This document shows positions 25,064-36,161 of a stretch of DNA of 64,000 nt, piece after piece. This stretch comes from Jeotgalibacillus sp. S-D1. Lineage in GTDB: Bacteria > Bacillota > Bacilli > Bacillales > Jeotgalibacillaceae. Where the stretch lies: NCBI RefSeq assembly GCF_004358665.1, contig NZ_SMZR01000001.1, positions 558,001 through 622,000 of the forward strand. Direction: 5' to 3'. The notes under the pieces were generated by a model. It had not been told where the DNA came from and searched no databases. It saw nothing but the letters and a program-made list of their open reading frames with translations. Numbering within the stretch: the first letter of the stretch is position 1; each line of letters starts with the position of its first letter. The translations under genes were made by a program, and so were the position numbers.

Positions 25064-26746
25064 ATGAATGAAATTACCTGTAAGTGTGGCCATGTTAATC
25101 CGGAGGGAACTGAGCTTTGCTTATCCTGCGGAAGGGCATTGACTGCGGACGCAGAAACTAAAAAAACAAGTGATGTCATGCGTTATGAAGGAATGGCAAG
25201 AAGGTCACAAACGTATAAAATGTCCGTTATTGATAAAGTATGGAACTTTTTCTCCTCTGTAAAAGTAGGAGTCTGGCTGATTTTTATTACACTTGCTGCA
25301 TCTGCAATCGGAACCATTTTCCCTCAAGTTATTTTTATACCGCCATTAGAACCGCCTGAAGTATATTATGAAGACCGGTATGGATTTGCAGGGAAAATTT
25401 ATTACGTATTAGGGTTTCATGATTTGTACAACTCGTGGTGGTATCTGCTTCTAATTGCTGCTATAGGCACATCGATTATCATTGCCAGTCTTGATAGAGT
25501 CGTGCCGCTTTATAAGGCATTAAAGAATCAGCGGGTTAACCGGCATGTGTCGTTTATGAAAAGGCAGCGCGTATTCACTGAATACACTGTTCAACAGCCT
25601 GCAGAAAAGGTAATTGCCTCCATTGGAGATAATCTGAAAAAAAGACGATATCGCATCCGCGAAGAAGATGGTCATTTACTGGCTGAAAAAGGCAGGTTTG
25701 CCCGTTGGGGACCCTATGTAAATCATACAGGACTTATTATCTTTTTAATCGGTGGTATGCTTCGTTTTGTTCCTGGCATGTACGTTGATGAAGTATTATG
25801 GATACGTGAAGGGGATACCATGCCGATTCCAGGTACAAAACAAGAGTATTTTCTTAAAAATGACGGCTTCACTGCAGAACAGTATACAGCAGAAGAAGAT
25901 TCGGAAGTTTTTGGAGAAACGATCAACCGCGTAGGCGCCATAGCTAAGAACTTCCAAACAGATGCAACGCTGTTAAAAAGGGAAGAAGGAACAGCAATTG
26001 GTGATGAAAGTAAATTGACTGAAGTGGAGAGTCATCCAATTCAGGTAAACCAGCCATTTAAATTCGACAACTTTGCTCTTTATCAGGTTGATTATCGTCA
26101 GGATGAAATTCGCTCTATGTCTTTTGATATGGTAAATAAAGAAACAGAAGAAGCTCTTGGTTCTTTTGAAGTTGATCTGTTTCAACCGGAAGATGAATAC
26201 AAGCTTGATGATGAGCACCGCGTGGAATTAATGAATTTTTATCCGGATTTTTCAGGTTTTGAAGATGGAGAGCCGCAAACTGCCTCACCGGTTCCCAATA
26301 ACCCTGCTTTTCTATTTAAGCTATATTCTCCCGAAAAACCAGATGGTGAAGTCGCTTTTATTGCTATTCAGGAATCGCTGGAGCCTTTGGGTGAAAATGA
26401 ATTCGCTTTGAAATTCAGCGGCATCGAAACAAGAGATGTTTCCGGTCTGACAGTTCGAAAAGATCTAACGCTCTGGATCCTTGGTCTTGGGGGAGCAATC
26501 TTTATGATTGGGGTTATTCAGGGAGCATACTGGAATCATCGAAGATTATGGCTCAAAAGAACGGAAGACGGAAAATTATTAGCTGCGGGCCATACGAACA
26601 AAAACTGGTTTGGCTTAAGGAAAGACCTGGAATATGCCTTTAATGGTACAGGATTAGCACAACCGAAAGATCATATGGAAGAAAACTTAAATAAAAAAGC
26701 CAGCGGTGACGTAAAGGAGGAAAAAAATAATGACACAACTAGCTAG
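25064..26746 (+). CDS. resB: Cytochrome c biogenesis protein ResB
   Basis: Part of the system II (ResB/ResC) heme export and cytochrome c synthetase complex. The 560-residue protein begins with a four-cysteine zinc-ribbon-like segment (Cys-x-Cys ... Cys-x-x-Cys within residues 6-23), as in B. subtilis ResB. It has membrane segments near 73-93, 127-147, 220-240 and 472-492, and a large external domain (about 245-470). It overlaps resC by 17 nt, supporting coupled synthesis of the two subunits. Slightly longer than B. subtilis ResB (542). Confidence 0.94.
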   Translation: MNEITCKCGHVNPEGTELCLSCGRALTADAETKKTSDVMRYEGMARRSQTYKMSVIDKVWNFFSSVKVGVWLIFITLAASAIGTIFPQVIFIPPLEPPEVYYEDRYGFAGKIYYVLGFHDLYNSWWYLLLIAAIGTSIIIASLDRVVPLYKALKNQRVNRHVSFMKRQRVFTEYTVQQPAEKVIASIGDNLKKRRYRIREEDGHLLAEKGRFARWGPYVNHTGLIIFLIGGMLRFVPGMYVDEVLWIREGDTMPIPGTKQEYFLKNDGFTAEQYTAEEDSEVFGETINRVGAIAKNFQTDATLLKREEGTAIGDESKLTEVESHPIQVNQPFKFDNFALYQVDYRQDEIRSMSFDMVNKETEEALGSFEVDLFQPEDEYKLDDEHRVELMNFYPDFSGFEDGEPQTASPVPNNPAFLFKLYSPEKPDGEVAFIAIQESLEPLGENEFALKFSGIETRDVSGLTVRKDLTLWILGLGGAIFMIGVIQGAYWNHRRLWLKRTEDGKLLAAGHTNKNWFGLRKDLEYAFNGTGLAQPKDHMEENLNKKASGDVKEEKNNDTTS

Positions 26747-27917
26747 TATAAGTAGTACATTGCTTTACGTGGCTTTTGTATTGTACTTAATCGCGACTTT
26801 ATTTTTTGGCGGCTCCATTAAGTCAAAAAAACATACAAATCAAACAGGAAAAAACAGATGGGCGACAATCGCAATCACGATTACCATCATCGGCTTTATT
26901 TCGCAGCTGGGGTATTTCATTACCAGATGGATTGCTGCGGGTCATGCGCCGGTAAGTAACTTATTTGAATTTATTACGTTCTTTGGGATGATGCTGGTAG
27001 CTGGATTTATTATCATATACTTTATCTACCGGGCACATGTTCTTGGGGTATTTGCTCTTCCAATTGCATTGCTTGTCATCGCCTACTCAAGTATGTTTCC
27101 GCGGGATATTAGCCCGCTTATACCTGCTCTGCAAAGTGACTGGCTTGCAATCCATGTATCAACGGTTGCTGCAGGAGAAGCGATTCTTGCAATCAGCTTC
27201 GTAGCAGGACTGATATATCTGCTGAAAGATGTAGACCTTACAAAAAAAGGGAAGCAAACCTTTTGGCTGGAAGCAGTTTTATTTTTTATCGTCATTGTAG
27301 CTGGTTTTATTGTATCAACCACTGCAGCGCAAATTGCGGGGTATCAGTCTGAGTTTACTTATGTAAATGCCGAAGGGCAGGAGCAGGTTGAACAATTCGG
27401 ACTTCCGGCACTGGTGGTTCCACACCAGGGAGAACTGATGACCGAAGGGAATTTCGCTTCTTCAATTGAGATGCCCGCTATTGTCAATGCTGCAAGATTA
27501 AACACCGTTATTTGGTCTCTTATTTCGGGGACATTGATTTATCTTTTAATACGGCTGATCACACGCAAAAGTGTTTCTGCCTTGCTGCAGCCTCTCGTCC
27601 GTCGTGTTAATTTAAACTTGATGGATGAGGTTGGTTACCGTTCGGTCATGATTGGTTTTCCTGTGTTCACACTTGGCGGCCTGGTATTTGCCATGATATG
27701 GGCGCAAATTGCCTGGACCAGGTTCTGGGGATGGGATCCTAAAGAAGTATGGGCGCTCATTACCTGGCTGTTTTATGCAGCTTTTCTCCATCTCCGATTA
27801 TCAAGGGGATGGGAAGGAAACCGTTCTGCTTGGCTGGCAGTAATCGGGTTTGCTATCATTATGTTTAACTTAGTCGCTGTAAACTTGATTATTGCCGGTT
27901 TACACTCTTATGCTTAA
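26730..27917 (+). CDS. resC: Cytochrome c biogenesis protein ResC
   Basis: Multi-spanning partner of ResB that handles heme for attachment to cytochromes c. The 395-residue protein has about eight membrane helices and the tryptophan-rich heme-binding motif [18 protein letters not shown] near residues 330-347, followed by a conserved [16 protein letters not shown] loop. ATG 26730 follows AAAGGAGG within the end of resB. A hairpin separates it from resD, which can also be transcribed separately in B. subtilis. Confidence 0.95.
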   Translation: MTQLASISSTLLYVAFVLYLIATLFFGGSIKSKKHTNQTGKNRWATIAITITIIGFISQLGYFITRWIAAGHAPVSNLFEFITFFGMMLVAGFIIIYFIYRAHVLGVFALPIALLVIAYSSMFPRDISPLIPALQSDWLAIHVSTVAAGEAILAISFVAGLIYLLKDVDLTKKGKQTFWLEAVLFFIVIVAGFIVSTTAAQIAGYQSEFTYVNAEGQEQVEQFGLPALVVPHQGELMTEGNFASSIEMPAIVNAARLNTVIWSLISGTLIYLLIRLITRKSVSALLQPLVRRVNLNLMDEVGYRSVMIGFPVFTLGGLVFAMIWAQIAWTRFWGWDPKEVWALITWLFYAAFLHLRLSRGWEGNRSAWLAVIGFAIIMFNLVAVNLIIAGLHSYA

Positions 27918-27924
27918 CGGTTTT

Positions 27925-27950
27925 GCCCTCACGTTTTGTGGGGGCTCATT
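27925..27950 (+). terminator. Terminator-like hairpin between resC and resD
   Basis: An 8-bp stem GCCCTCAC / GTGGGGGC (one G-T pair) with a 5-nt loop, followed by TCATTTTA. The tail is imperfect, so it may only attenuate read-through into resDE. Confidence 0.55.
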
Positions 27951-27987
27951 TTAAATCGCAGGGTATACATAAAAAGGAGGAAACAGG

Positions 27988-28704
27988 ATGAGTGAGATGG
28001 GTCATATTTTAGTGGTGGATGATGAAGAAAGGATACGCCGTCTGTTAAAGATGTACTTGGAAAGAGAGGGTTATTCTATCAAAGAAGCAGAAAATGGGGA
28101 CCAGGCGCTTGCGATGGCACTTGAAGAAAACTTTGACTGTATTTTGCTGGATCTCATGATGCCTGGAAAAGACGGCATTGAGGTTTGCAGTGAACTGAGA
28201 GAGGTTAAAGCTACGCCGGTAATCATGCTGACTGCCAAGGGAGAAGAAGCAAATCGCGTGCAGGGTTTTGAGGTAGGCACGGATGATTATATCGTGAAAC
28301 CTTTCAGCCCGCGGGAAGTTGTTTTACGAGTAAAAGCCCTGCTGCGCCGTTCTTCTACAACAAACTATCTGCAAACCGATACTAAAGCAAAAGATATGAT
28401 TGCATATCCTCATCTTGTCATCGACAACGATGCTCATCGTGTGACAGCAGATGGCCATGAAGTGACGCTAACGCCGAAAGAATATGAATTATTATTATTT
28501 TTAGCAAAAAGCCCGGATAAAGTATATGATCGGGAACAACTGTTAAAAGAAGTCTGGCATTATGAATTTTTCGGTGACCTTCGAACGGTTGATACTCATG
28601 TAAAGAGATTGCGGGAAAAATTAAACCGGGTTTCAGAACAAGCAGGGAAGATGATCGTAACTGTCTGGGGCGTCGGCTATAAGTTTGAGGTACTGGATGA
28701 ATGA
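27988..28704 (+). CDS. resD: Response regulator ResD
   Basis: OmpR/PhoB-family regulator of aerobic and anaerobic respiration (res, cta, fnr, nas targets in B. subtilis). The 238-residue protein has a receiver domain with acidic pair Asp11/Asp12, phosphoacceptor Asp55 (LLDLMMPG) and the conserved Lys in YIVKPF, then a winged-helix DNA-binding domain (about 140-235). It overlaps the resE start by 4 nt. AAAAAGGAGG precedes the start. Confidence 0.96.
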   Translation: MSEMGHILVVDDEERIRRLLKMYLEREGYSIKEAENGDQALAMALEENFDCILLDLMMPGKDGIEVCSELREVKATPVIMLTAKGEEANRVQGFEVGTDDYIVKPFSPREVVLRVKALLRRSSTTNYLQTDTKAKDMIAYPHLVIDNDAHRVTADGHEVTLTPKEYELLLFLAKSPDKVYDREQLLKEVWHYEFFGDLRTVDTHVKRLREKLNRVSEQAGKMIVTVWGVGYKFEVLDE

Positions 28705-30470
28705 GAATCTGGCGCAGTGTAGTAGGCAAGCTTTGGATGACAATCCTGTTGCTTGTCTGCTTTGTTTTATTTATATTAACAATTTTACTTCTTGAGTTCT
28801 TCCAAAATTATCACGTAGAGGAAGTAGAGGAATCGCTCCGTTATGATGTGGAGAAAATTGCAAGAATTCTAGAAGATCACAGCGATATAGATTTAAGTCT
28901 TCAAATTATTACGGAGATAGTGGATGAACCTGTATACTCCTTGGTTATGATTGAAAATGAAGGTACGTTTTCTTCAAGTCAAGAAAACAGCTATAACTTG
29001 CAAATCAGGGAACTTATTGAACGTGATCCTGTCTTCTCAACTGTTTTAGAAACGCAGCAGACCGTTCAAAAAGAATTATCATTTCAGGAGGACTCCTCTT
29101 CCAATCGATACAATAATGTGATTATTGTGGGGACCCCTGTTAGTTTAAATAATGGACAACAAGGCGCTGTCTATATTTATCAATCACTTGAAGCCATACA
29201 GCAAACAACAGAACAGACAACGCGGTTGATTGTTCTGGCAGCAGGCATAGCGATTGTCTTAACAACGTTCTTTGCTTTCTTTCTTTCTACGCGGATAACC
29301 GCTCCATTAAGAAAAATGAGAGAAGGGGCATTTGAGGTGGCCAGAGGGAAATTTGATACGAAAGTTCCTATTTTAACCCAGGATGAAATTGGAGAACTGG
29401 GGACGGCGTTTAATCAGATGGCACGGCAGCTCAAACACCATCTTGATGCCCTGAGCCAGGAGAAAGAGCAGCTATCAAGTATTTTGAGCTCTATGGCAGA
29501 TGGGGTTATAACCTTTAACCGTGATGGAACAATTCTTATATCTAACCCTCCAGCAGAGCGATTTCTTCAGTTTTGGTACCAGGAACAGGATGTAATCAAA
29601 AATGAAGCACTGCCTCCCCACTTTCAGGAATTACTGCTTTTGGTAATGGAAACCGATGAAGAGCAGATCGGAGAAGTGATTTTTCAAGGCAGGACGTTTG
29701 TGACGATTATCAGCCCGTTATACAGCGGGAATGTGGTGCGTGGTGCGGTCGCTGTTATTCGTGATATGACAGAGGAAAGAAGATTGGACAAGCTTCGAAA
29801 AGATTTTATCGCTAACGTTTCCCATGAGCTGAGGACCCCTATTTCCATGCTTCAGGGGTATAGTGAAGCCATTGTCGATGAGATCCCTCAAACTGAAGAA
29901 GAAAAAAAAGAAATAGCACGAATTATTTATGATGAGTCGCTTCGTATGGGCCGGCTGGTAAATGAGTTGCTTGATCTTGCGCGTATGGAAGCCGGACATA
30001 TAACATTGCGTTATGAAGAATTGCCGGTATTGCCATTTATGGAACGCATTATAAATAAATTTGGTGTGGTTTCAAAAGAGAAAAAAATCCGGCTTTCCAT
30101 TAACACGTCTTTAGGCCATGAGGACAACTGGAGATTTGATCCTGACCGAATGGAACAGATCCTGACAAACTTATTGGATAATGCGCTGCGTCATACTCTT
30201 GAGGGAGGGGTAATTCAGCTGATTATAACCGAAAAGGCAAAAGGGTTATGTTTTGAAGTGATGGATTCAGGTATTGGAATTCCCGAAGAGGATCTGCCAT
30301 TTATTTTTGAACGCTTTTACAAAGCAGATAAAGCGAGAACGAGGGGACGGGCGGGAACCGGGCTAGGCCTTGCTATCGTTAAAAATCTGATTGAAGCTCA
30401 TCAGGGAACAATTGAAGTTGAAAGCAATATTGATAAGGGAACCACGTTCCGTTTTTATTTACCGAAATGA
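28701..30470 (+). CDS. resE: Sensor histidine kinase ResE
   Basis: Membrane sensor kinase/phosphatase for ResD. The 589-residue protein has membrane segments at about 12-32 and 176-196 around an external sensing domain, a HAMP linker (about 197-250), a PAS domain (about 255-350), the HisKA domain with phosphorylated His375 (NVSHELRTP), and an HATPase domain with N ([10 protein letters not shown]), G1 (DSGIGI) and G2 (GTGLGLAI) boxes. It overlaps resD (ATGA) and ends the resDE unit at a terminator. Confidence 0.96.
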   Translation: MRIWRSVVGKLWMTILLLVCFVLFILTILLLEFFQNYHVEEVEESLRYDVEKIARILEDHSDIDLSLQIITEIVDEPVYSLVMIENEGTFSSSQENSYNLQIRELIERDPVFSTVLETQQTVQKELSFQEDSSSNRYNNVIIVGTPVSLNNGQQGAVYIYQSLEAIQQTTEQTTRLIVLAAGIAIVLTTFFAFFLSTRITAPLRKMREGAFEVARGKFDTKVPILTQDEIGELGTAFNQMARQLKHHLDALSQEKEQLSSILSSMADGVITFNRDGTILISNPPAERFLQFWYQEQDVIKNEALPPHFQELLLLVMETDEEQIGEVIFQGRTFVTIISPLYSGNVVRGAVAVIRDMTEERRLDKLRKDFIANVSHELRTPISMLQGYSEAIVDEIPQTEEEKKEIARIIYDESLRMGRLVNELLDLARMEAGHITLRYEELPVLPFMERIINKFGVVSKEKKIRLSINTSLGHEDNWRFDPDRMEQILTNLLDNALRHTLEGGVIQLIITEKAKGLCFEVMDSGIGIPEEDLPFIFERFYKADKARTRGRAGTGLGLAIVKNLIEAHQGTIEVESNIDKGTTFRFYLPK

Positions 30471-30475
30471 TTAAG

Positions 30476-30512
30476 TAAGATCAATTCCAGCGGGAGTTGA
30501 TCTTATTTTTTT
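30476..30512 (+). terminator. Terminator of resDE
   Basis: A 9-bp stem TAAGATCAA / TTGATCTTA with a 12-nt loop is followed by seven T. Confidence 0.8.
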
Positions 30513-30574
30513 GCACTGCGGCGTATCCTGTCCTTCTTTCCTTTTAACATTTAAACAGATATAGTAAATAGAAG

Positions 30575-30601
30575 TGAAACCTTTTATACATAATAGACGA
30601 C
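30575..30601 (+). promoter_or_regulatory. ECF (sigma-X-type) promoter of sigX
   Basis: TGAAAC (30575-30580), a 17-nt spacer and CGAC (30598-30601) form a classic ECF -35/-10 pair; CGAC with this spacing fits sigma-X. It lies 28 nt upstream of sigX, indicating autoregulation. Confidence 0.7.
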
Positions 30602-30628
30602 TAATCTATGAACGGGGAGGAGAAGGTA

Positions 30629-31186
30629 ATGGACTCCGTTTTCCAAAGACTTTATACCGAATACCAGCAGGATGTATTCCAATTTCTAATATACCTGGTT
30701 AAAAACCGTGACACCGCTGAAGATTTAATGCAGGAGGTTTTTATCAGAGTAATGAAATCACATCAGCAATTTAAAGGAAAAAGTTCTGAGAAAACATGGT
30801 TGTTTTCAATTGCAAAAAATGTGGCCATTGATCATTTTAGAAAGCAGTCAACAATTAAAAAAAGAGTAATGGAAAAGTTTGATTGGAGTAAAAGAGAGAT
30901 TGTGGCTGATGCACCGATGCCACAGGAAATTGCAGAGCAAAATGAGGACATACGTAAGCTTTATCATTGCTTAAATTACTGTACAACGGATCAGAAACTT
31001 GTCGTTGTAATGCGCTATATTCAGGATTTAACCATTGCGGAAACAGCTGACGTTTTAGGTTGGACAGAAGGCAAAGTAAAAACAACTCAGCACCGTGCCA
31101 TCAAGCAGCTGCGGGAGTTGATGACCAATAATCGGGAGGAGGAAGAAAATAGTGAGCGGGTCAAAATGGAGAGATCAAGACATTGA
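30629..31186 (+). CDS. sigX: ECF RNA polymerase sigma factor SigX
   Basis: Extracytoplasmic-function sigma factor that in B. subtilis modifies cell-envelope charge and lipids in response to cationic peptides. The 185-residue protein has region 2 (VKNRDTAEDLMQEVFIRVM, about 23-41) and region 4 with the LTIAETADVLGWTEGKVKTTQHR helix-turn-helix. ATG 30629 with GGGGAGGAGAAGG upstream is preferred over 30608. Sequence and position (resE-sigX-rsiX) match B. subtilis SigX. An ECF promoter of its own type lies directly upstream. Confidence 0.93.
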   Translation: MDSVFQRLYTEYQQDVFQFLIYLVKNRDTAEDLMQEVFIRVMKSHQQFKGKSSEKTWLFSIAKNVAIDHFRKQSTIKKRVMEKFDWSKREIVADAPMPQEIAEQNEDIRKLYHCLNYCTTDQKLVVVMRYIQDLTIAETADVLGWTEGKVKTTQHRAIKQLRELMTNNREEEENSERVKMERSRH

Positions 31187-32453
31187 AGAGCTATTAAAAA
31201 AAATGCCCCCAATAAAAAACACACAATCGCCAACGGAAATGTATACCAGGATTCAGCGTGCTTCAGCTTCCAATGCTAAACGAACCCAGCGCATTCTACC
31301 GATTGCAGCCGGCATAGCTGCCATTTTTCTGCTCGCTATATTAATTCCTTCATTCTTAATAAATAATGAATCCGTGAATATATCCTCGAGTGACGATGCA
31401 GGTGAAATTGAAACGGTCGAACATAGTGACGGCGGCAATGAAGAGTCCAAACTATTTGGATCTGAAGGAAATGAATCAGAGGGGAACAGTGCAGATAGTC
31501 AGGCAACAGACACAGAAGAAGAAAACTCAGGCAAAATTGAAGAAGGCGCATCTCAAAATATAACCTCACAAGATGGAGAAGTTGACAGAAAAAGCGAGCC
31601 TCAGAATGAAAGTAAACAAGATCATCCTAAGATGGAGCCTGCCAGCAGACAGATAGCATTAAATGAAGAGCAGGGCACCTCGTTATATCCTTCAGAGTTA
31701 GAAGGAAATGCGTATTTTTCTGCAGCATTTATAACGCCTGAACAGGATATTATCCCGATGACATTTATACTTCCTGAAGAAAATACAGGCCAGTCCATGG
31801 TGGATCTATATAATGAGTGGGCCGGGACGATTGACGAAACGAGTTTGGGTTTTATTGACTATCACCCTTTTAATGATGGGATAGAAGAGACAGAAGACAT
31901 TATTACCGGGTGGGTAAATGATTCGGATCAATACAAAGATGCATCTGCTGATATAATGGCTGAATTTTTGAGGCAAACCTTTGGCAATGATGGGTATCGG
32001 GAATTTCAACTGCTGAATAGGGATGGATCCAAAGCTCTGAATGGAGAGGAAGAAGCGATTCAGCTGGCAAATGATCGCAAGGGATATTTTCTTTATGAAA
32101 ATGAAGGCAACTCCTTTTTTGTAGAGTCTCTAAAGTCATACGGATCCTTAAATGAAGCACTTAAGATGATGCAGACGTCAAAACCAAATGAGCGATTTTC
32201 ATATGCATTGCCACCGGAACTTGAACTTACTGCAGTCGAAAATGAAAATGAATTAACCATCACGTCAGATGGCACGATCAATCAATATTCCGACAGCGAA
32301 CAGCAGCAGATCATTGAAGCGATCCTTCTTACAGCAAAATCATTCTCGTATCAAACAGTACAATTTCAAAATGAACCTTCAGAAACTGGCGGATTTGATT
32401 TATCAAAGCCGGTGGAAGTCCCGATTGGTCCAAATCAGGCGACGATAGAATAA
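31152..32453 (+). CDS. rsiX: Anti-sigma-X factor RsiX
   Basis: Membrane anti-sigma factor expected to hold SigX inactive. The 433-residue protein has a short cytoplasmic N-terminus (about 1-48), one membrane segment (about 49-70), a very acidic Ser/Glu/Asn-rich linker (about 72-180) and a folded external domain (about 180-433). The last 70 residues, with EAILLTAKSFSY and GGFDLSKPVEVP, resemble a GerMN-type fold. GTG 31152 has GGGAGGAGG upstream and lies 35 nt inside sigX. It is longer than B. subtilis RsiX (about 368), mostly through the linker. Function rests on synteny and topology. Confidence 0.85.
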   Translation: MSGSKWRDQDIEELLKKMPPIKNTQSPTEMYTRIQRASASNAKRTQRILPIAAGIAAIFLLAILIPSFLINNESVNISSSDDAGEIETVEHSDGGNEESKLFGSEGNESEGNSADSQATDTEEENSGKIEEGASQNITSQDGEVDRKSEPQNESKQDHPKMEPASRQIALNEEQGTSLYPSELEGNAYFSAAFITPEQDIIPMTFILPEENTGQSMVDLYNEWAGTIDETSLGFIDYHPFNDGIEETEDIITGWVNDSDQYKDASADIMAEFLRQTFGNDGYREFQLLNRDGSKALNGEEEAIQLANDRKGYFLYENEGNSFFVESLKSYGSLNEALKMMQTSKPNERFSYALPPELELTAVENENELTITSDGTINQYSDSEQQQIIEAILLTAKSFSYQTVQFQNEPSETGGFDLSKPVEVPIGPNQATIE

Positions 32454-32535
32454 GGCTAAGTGTGTTGAATTGCTGGTGTTAGCGGAGAAGGGAAACAGGT
32501 GAAAAACAACAGCGGGATTTATTGTAGCTGAAAAT

Positions 32536-32575
32536 AAAAAAACTGCGAAAACTTTATTGTTTTCGCAGTTTTTTT
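32536..32575. terminator. Bidirectional terminator between rsiX and fer
   Basis: A 16-bp perfect stem (AAAAAACTGCGAAAAC and complement) with a 6-nt loop and T-runs on both strands, between convergent genes. Confidence 0.9.
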
Positions 32576-32577
32576 GA

Positions 32578-32877
<300 letters not shown>

Positions 32878-33052
32878 TCATTTACCATTCTAAACATCTA
32901 CGCAGAGATTTTCAATAGTTACACCAGGAATAAAACGTAAAGTTGTGCAATTCTAATAAATTTTACCCGATTAGACAAAAAGAAAACTGTCAGCAATCGA
33001 CAATAACATGATAAAATAAAGATTCGATAAACCATTATAAAGGGGTTCATCC

Positions 33053-34177
33053 ATGACATATTTAGATGCAATCTTATTGACATGCTTTCGTTTATTTAAT
33101 GGAGATCGAAGCCGCTCCGCAATTTACCACTTGTTAACCGGCAAAAAAACCTCACAAACGATTCAGGATGCCCACCTATATGGTGTATCAAATTTATTTC
33201 AGACCCTGCCGGCACTGTCGAGATTTGACTTTGATTCAAGCTGTCAGAAGCTGATGGACGACAAATTAATTTTTATAATAGAAAATAATAGATATAAAGT
33301 AACCAGTGAAGGCGAAAATCAGCTGGAAGCTTATTATGAGAAGCACTTTTTTCCGCTTCATGTTCAGGGATGGAACTACCAGGATCGGGCTATGGTTTTT
33401 TGGAAACGTCTATCACTGCTTGTGCAGACTCTGTCAAATATCTATCACAATGAAAGATATTTTTACCCGGTTCAGCGGGACCCGGAGATACAGTACTGGG
33501 TTAGAGGCATTTTTTTAACCTGGGGCGACAGAAGAAATAAAAAAATAAAATCATTACATAGTGAACTCATGCAATTATGCCAGTGCTCAGGTTTTCCTGA
33601 TCGACCCGACTTTTTCATTCACCGGCTAAGCGGCTACAGGCTCATTGGAATGACGACCGACCAGCTCGCGAAGCATTTTAAAATGGATGCTGCTGAAGCG
33701 CACTTTCGTTTTTTAAATATTGTTCATTTCAGTATAAATCACATTCAAGAAAATCCTGTCTCGTACCCATTACTGAACTCAGTGATTGAAGGCATCGCTC
33801 AAGAAAAAGTCATTTTGACCTCCTCTACAGAAAAAACAAAGGAATACGTGTCGAGAGGCTTTTCATTATCCGATATAGCTGCTGCCCGAAAACTAAAAGA
33901 AAGTACAATAGAGGATCATATAATTGAGCTTGCATTGATGACCCCTTCATTTGCGATTGACCGATATGTGAATGAAAGTTTACAGGAAATGATCTGGTCT
34001 CAAGCGCTTAATTTAAATCATAAAAGGCTGAGGGAAATAAAAATTCACGTACCAGAAGCTAGTTATTTCCAAATCCGACTGGTTCTTGTTACGAGGGGAA
34101 GGGGAGATGGGAAGTGGAAAGATTACTCTTCGAAAAATTTGGCTTTAAATCATTCAGAGAAGGCCAAAGGGAAGTAA
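33053..34177 (+). CDS. ypbB: Helix-turn-helix protein YpbB
   Basis: A 374-residue protein of unknown function, conserved upstream of recQ in Bacillus. The N-terminal 90 residues look like a DNA-binding helical domain. A C-terminal helix-turn-helix of the RecQ/UvrD accessory type is visible in SRGFSLSDIAAARKLKESTIEDHI (near 264-288). Start ATG has AAAGGGG upstream. Its last 64 nt overlap recQ in another frame, so the C-terminal tail may be dispensable. Genetic linkage suggests a role with RecQ in DNA repair, but nothing in the sequence proves it. Confidence 0.85.
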   Translation: MTYLDAILLTCFRLFNGDRSRSAIYHLLTGKKTSQTIQDAHLYGVSNLFQTLPALSRFDFDSSCQKLMDDKLIFIIENNRYKVTSEGENQLEAYYEKHFFPLHVQGWNYQDRAMVFWKRLSLLVQTLSNIYHNERYFYPVQRDPEIQYWVRGIFLTWGDRRNKKIKSLHSELMQLCQCSGFPDRPDFFIHRLSGYRLIGMTTDQLAKHFKMDAAEAHFRFLNIVHFSINHIQENPVSYPLLNSVIEGIAQEKVILTSSTEKTKEYVSRGFSLSDIAAARKLKESTIEDHIIELALMTPSFAIDRYVNESLQEMIWSQALNLNHKRLREIKIHVPEASYFQIRLVLVTRGRGDGKWKDYSSKNLALNHSEKAKGK

Positions 34178-35556
34178 TTGAAAGCATTGTACAGGGCCGC
34201 GACACGCTTGCGATGCTTCCAACAGGATCAGGCAAATCATTATGTTTCCAGTTTCCGTCGTATATTTTTAACGGTCAGGTGTTAATTGTGTCGCCCCTGC
34301 TTTCACTCATGCAGGATCAGGTGGAGCATGTAATGGTCCGGGGTGAAAAAAGCGTCATTGCAATCAATTCTTTTTTACCCTTTAAACAAAAACGGTATGC
34401 ACTGAATCATCTTCATAAATACCGGTTTATTTTTATTTCTCCTGAGATGCTGGCGTTAGACGAGGTAAAAAAAGCTCTTTTGACTTGTTCCATTGCATTA
34501 TTCGTTGTAGATGAAGCGCATTGTATCTCTCAATGGGGGCCGGACTTCAGACCTGATTATCTTTCTCTTGGACAAATCAGGGAGGAGCTGGGTTCGCCTG
34601 TTACTTTAGCCTTAACAGCTACGGCAACCCCAAAAATTAGAGAAGATATAAGAACTGCTTTAAAAATGAAGACTCCAGATGAGTGGATTTATTCAGTTGA
34701 CCGGCCTAATATTTCGCTGAAGGTGGAAACAGCCTCTTCTTTTACAGAAAAAGTGCATATTTTAAAACAGTATATATCAACGCTTAAAGCACCGGGTATT
34801 GTTTATTTTTCCAGCAAACGCCTGGCAGATGAGCTTGCAGATGAAATTAATTCTGCATTGTCAAAAAATATTGCAAGCTATCATGCCGGATTAGATCAGG
34901 AACAGAGAATACTGATACAGCAGCAGTTTTTGCATAATCAGCTCGAATGGGTTTTCGCTACAAGTGCCTTTGGAATGGGGGTAAACAAAGAAAATATTAG
35001 AACGGTCATACATTTTCATTTACCCTCAAGTATGGAATCTTTCGTCCAGGAAATCGGCAGGGCCGGCAGAGATAATAAAAAAAGTATCTCAATCCTGTTA
35101 TACTCAAAGGGAGACGAACAAATTCCGATAAATTTATTGGAACTTGAACGTCCCTCTTTACGTCAAATAAATGACTTTAAAAAATGGCATAGAAAAGTAG
35201 ATACCCCAGCTGATTTGGAGGAAAAAATCGGGATTACCGACATTCAAAACAGAGTTCTTCAATACTATATAAGCCATGAAAGGAACGATCAATACTGGGC
35301 AGATACTGTTTTTAACAAAATGACAGACAGGCTGACAGAAAAATATGTAAAAATATCGCAAATTGTAGCATATGCAGCCTCTCCGGTTTGCAGAAGAAGG
35401 ATGGTTGCAGAAAGTTTTTATGAAACAAAAGAATTGCAACAGCCCCAGTGCTGTGATATTTGCGGTCTGCATCTAAAAGAGTTTGAAATGGATGAAGTGT
35501 TTGAGGACAAAGAGAATATTGCAGATTGGAAGGAAAGGCTGGCATTACTTTTCTAG
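34114..35556 (+). CDS. recQ: ATP-dependent DNA helicase RecQ (RecS-type)
   Basis: Superfamily 2 3'-5' DNA helicase for repair and replication restart. The 480-residue protein has FGFKSFREGQ (motif 0), Walker A LPTGSGKS with Lys41, the box Asp133-Glu-Ala-His136, TALTATATP, and motif VI QEIGRAGRD. It ends with a Cys-rich zinc site (CRRR ... CCDICG) and lacks an HRDC domain, matching the short RecS form of B. subtilis. GTG 34114 is the chosen start and overlaps ypbB by 64 nt. Confidence 0.93.
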   Translation: MERLLFEKFGFKSFREGQREVIESIVQGRDTLAMLPTGSGKSLCFQFPSYIFNGQVLIVSPLLSLMQDQVEHVMVRGEKSVIAINSFLPFKQKRYALNHLHKYRFIFISPEMLALDEVKKALLTCSIALFVVDEAHCISQWGPDFRPDYLSLGQIREELGSPVTLALTATATPKIREDIRTALKMKTPDEWIYSVDRPNISLKVETASSFTEKVHILKQYISTLKAPGIVYFSSKRLADELADEINSALSKNIASYHAGLDQEQRILIQQQFLHNQLEWVFATSAFGMGVNKENIRTVIHFHLPSSMESFVQEIGRAGRDNKKSISILLYSKGDEQIPINLLELERPSLRQINDFKKWHRKVDTPADLEEKIGITDIQNRVLQYYISHERNDQYWADTVFNKMTDRLTEKYVKISQIVAYAASPVCRRRMVAESFYETKELQQPQCCDICGLHLKEFEMDEVFEDKENIADWKERLALLF

Positions 35557-35566
35557 GTGGTCGAGA

Positions 35567-36145
35567 ATGGAAAAGCAAAACGAGATAATCAGGAGCGTGA
35601 GCAGTAAAAAGCTTTTTCATTACGTTTTATACACACAGCTGTTTTTGTTTCTGCTGTCATTACTAATAGGAATTATCCTATATGATTCGTTTGACGCATT
35701 TTTAGTCATACTGAAGGTAGAACCCTTATACATAACGGCTGGAGCATTAATTGGGGCAGCGATCGTAATAGCTGACTTATTTTTAATGAGAATGCTGCCT
35801 GATCATTATTATAATGACGGCGGCGTAAATGAAAAATTATTTGGATCATTAAATCCGTTTAAAATTGCTTTGCTGGCTTTATGTATTGCAACTGCAGAAG
35901 AATTATTATTCAGAGGAGTAATTCAGGCAAACAGCAACTTAGTAATTGCCAGCCTGCTTTTTGCAGTTATACACTTTCGCTATCTGAATCACTGGTATTT
36001 AACATTAAATATTTTTGTTCTGAGTTTTGTAATCGGAGCAGTATTTGAATGGAGCAATAGTTTATGGACAACTATAGCCCTTCATTTTATAGTGGATTTC
36101 TTATTGGGACTTTATCTGCTAAAAAAATCAAAACAACTTAAATGA
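35567..36145 (+). CDS. ypbD: CPBP intramembrane metalloprotease YpbD
   Basis: A 192-residue membrane protein of the CAAX protease/bacteriocin-processing (ABI) family. Motif 1 is Glu111-Glu112-x3-Arg116 (AEELLFRG), motif 2 is His136 (AVIHFRY) and motif 3 is His173 (ALHFIVDF), so the active site looks complete. There are about five or six membrane helices. ATG 35567 follows TAGGTGG; the upstream part of the open frame lies inside recQ. The substrate is unknown. Position after recQ and before ypbE is as in B. subtilis. Confidence 0.88.
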   Translation: MEKQNEIIRSVSSKKLFHYVLYTQLFLFLLSLLIGIILYDSFDAFLVILKVEPLYITAGALIGAAIVIADLFLMRMLPDHYYNDGGVNEKLFGSLNPFKIALLALCIATAEELLFRGVIQANSNLVIASLLFAVIHFRYLNHWYLTLNIFVLSFVIGAVFEWSNSLWTTIALHFIVDFLLGLYLLKKSKQLK

Positions 36146-36161
36146 AAAGAAGGGGAATATT

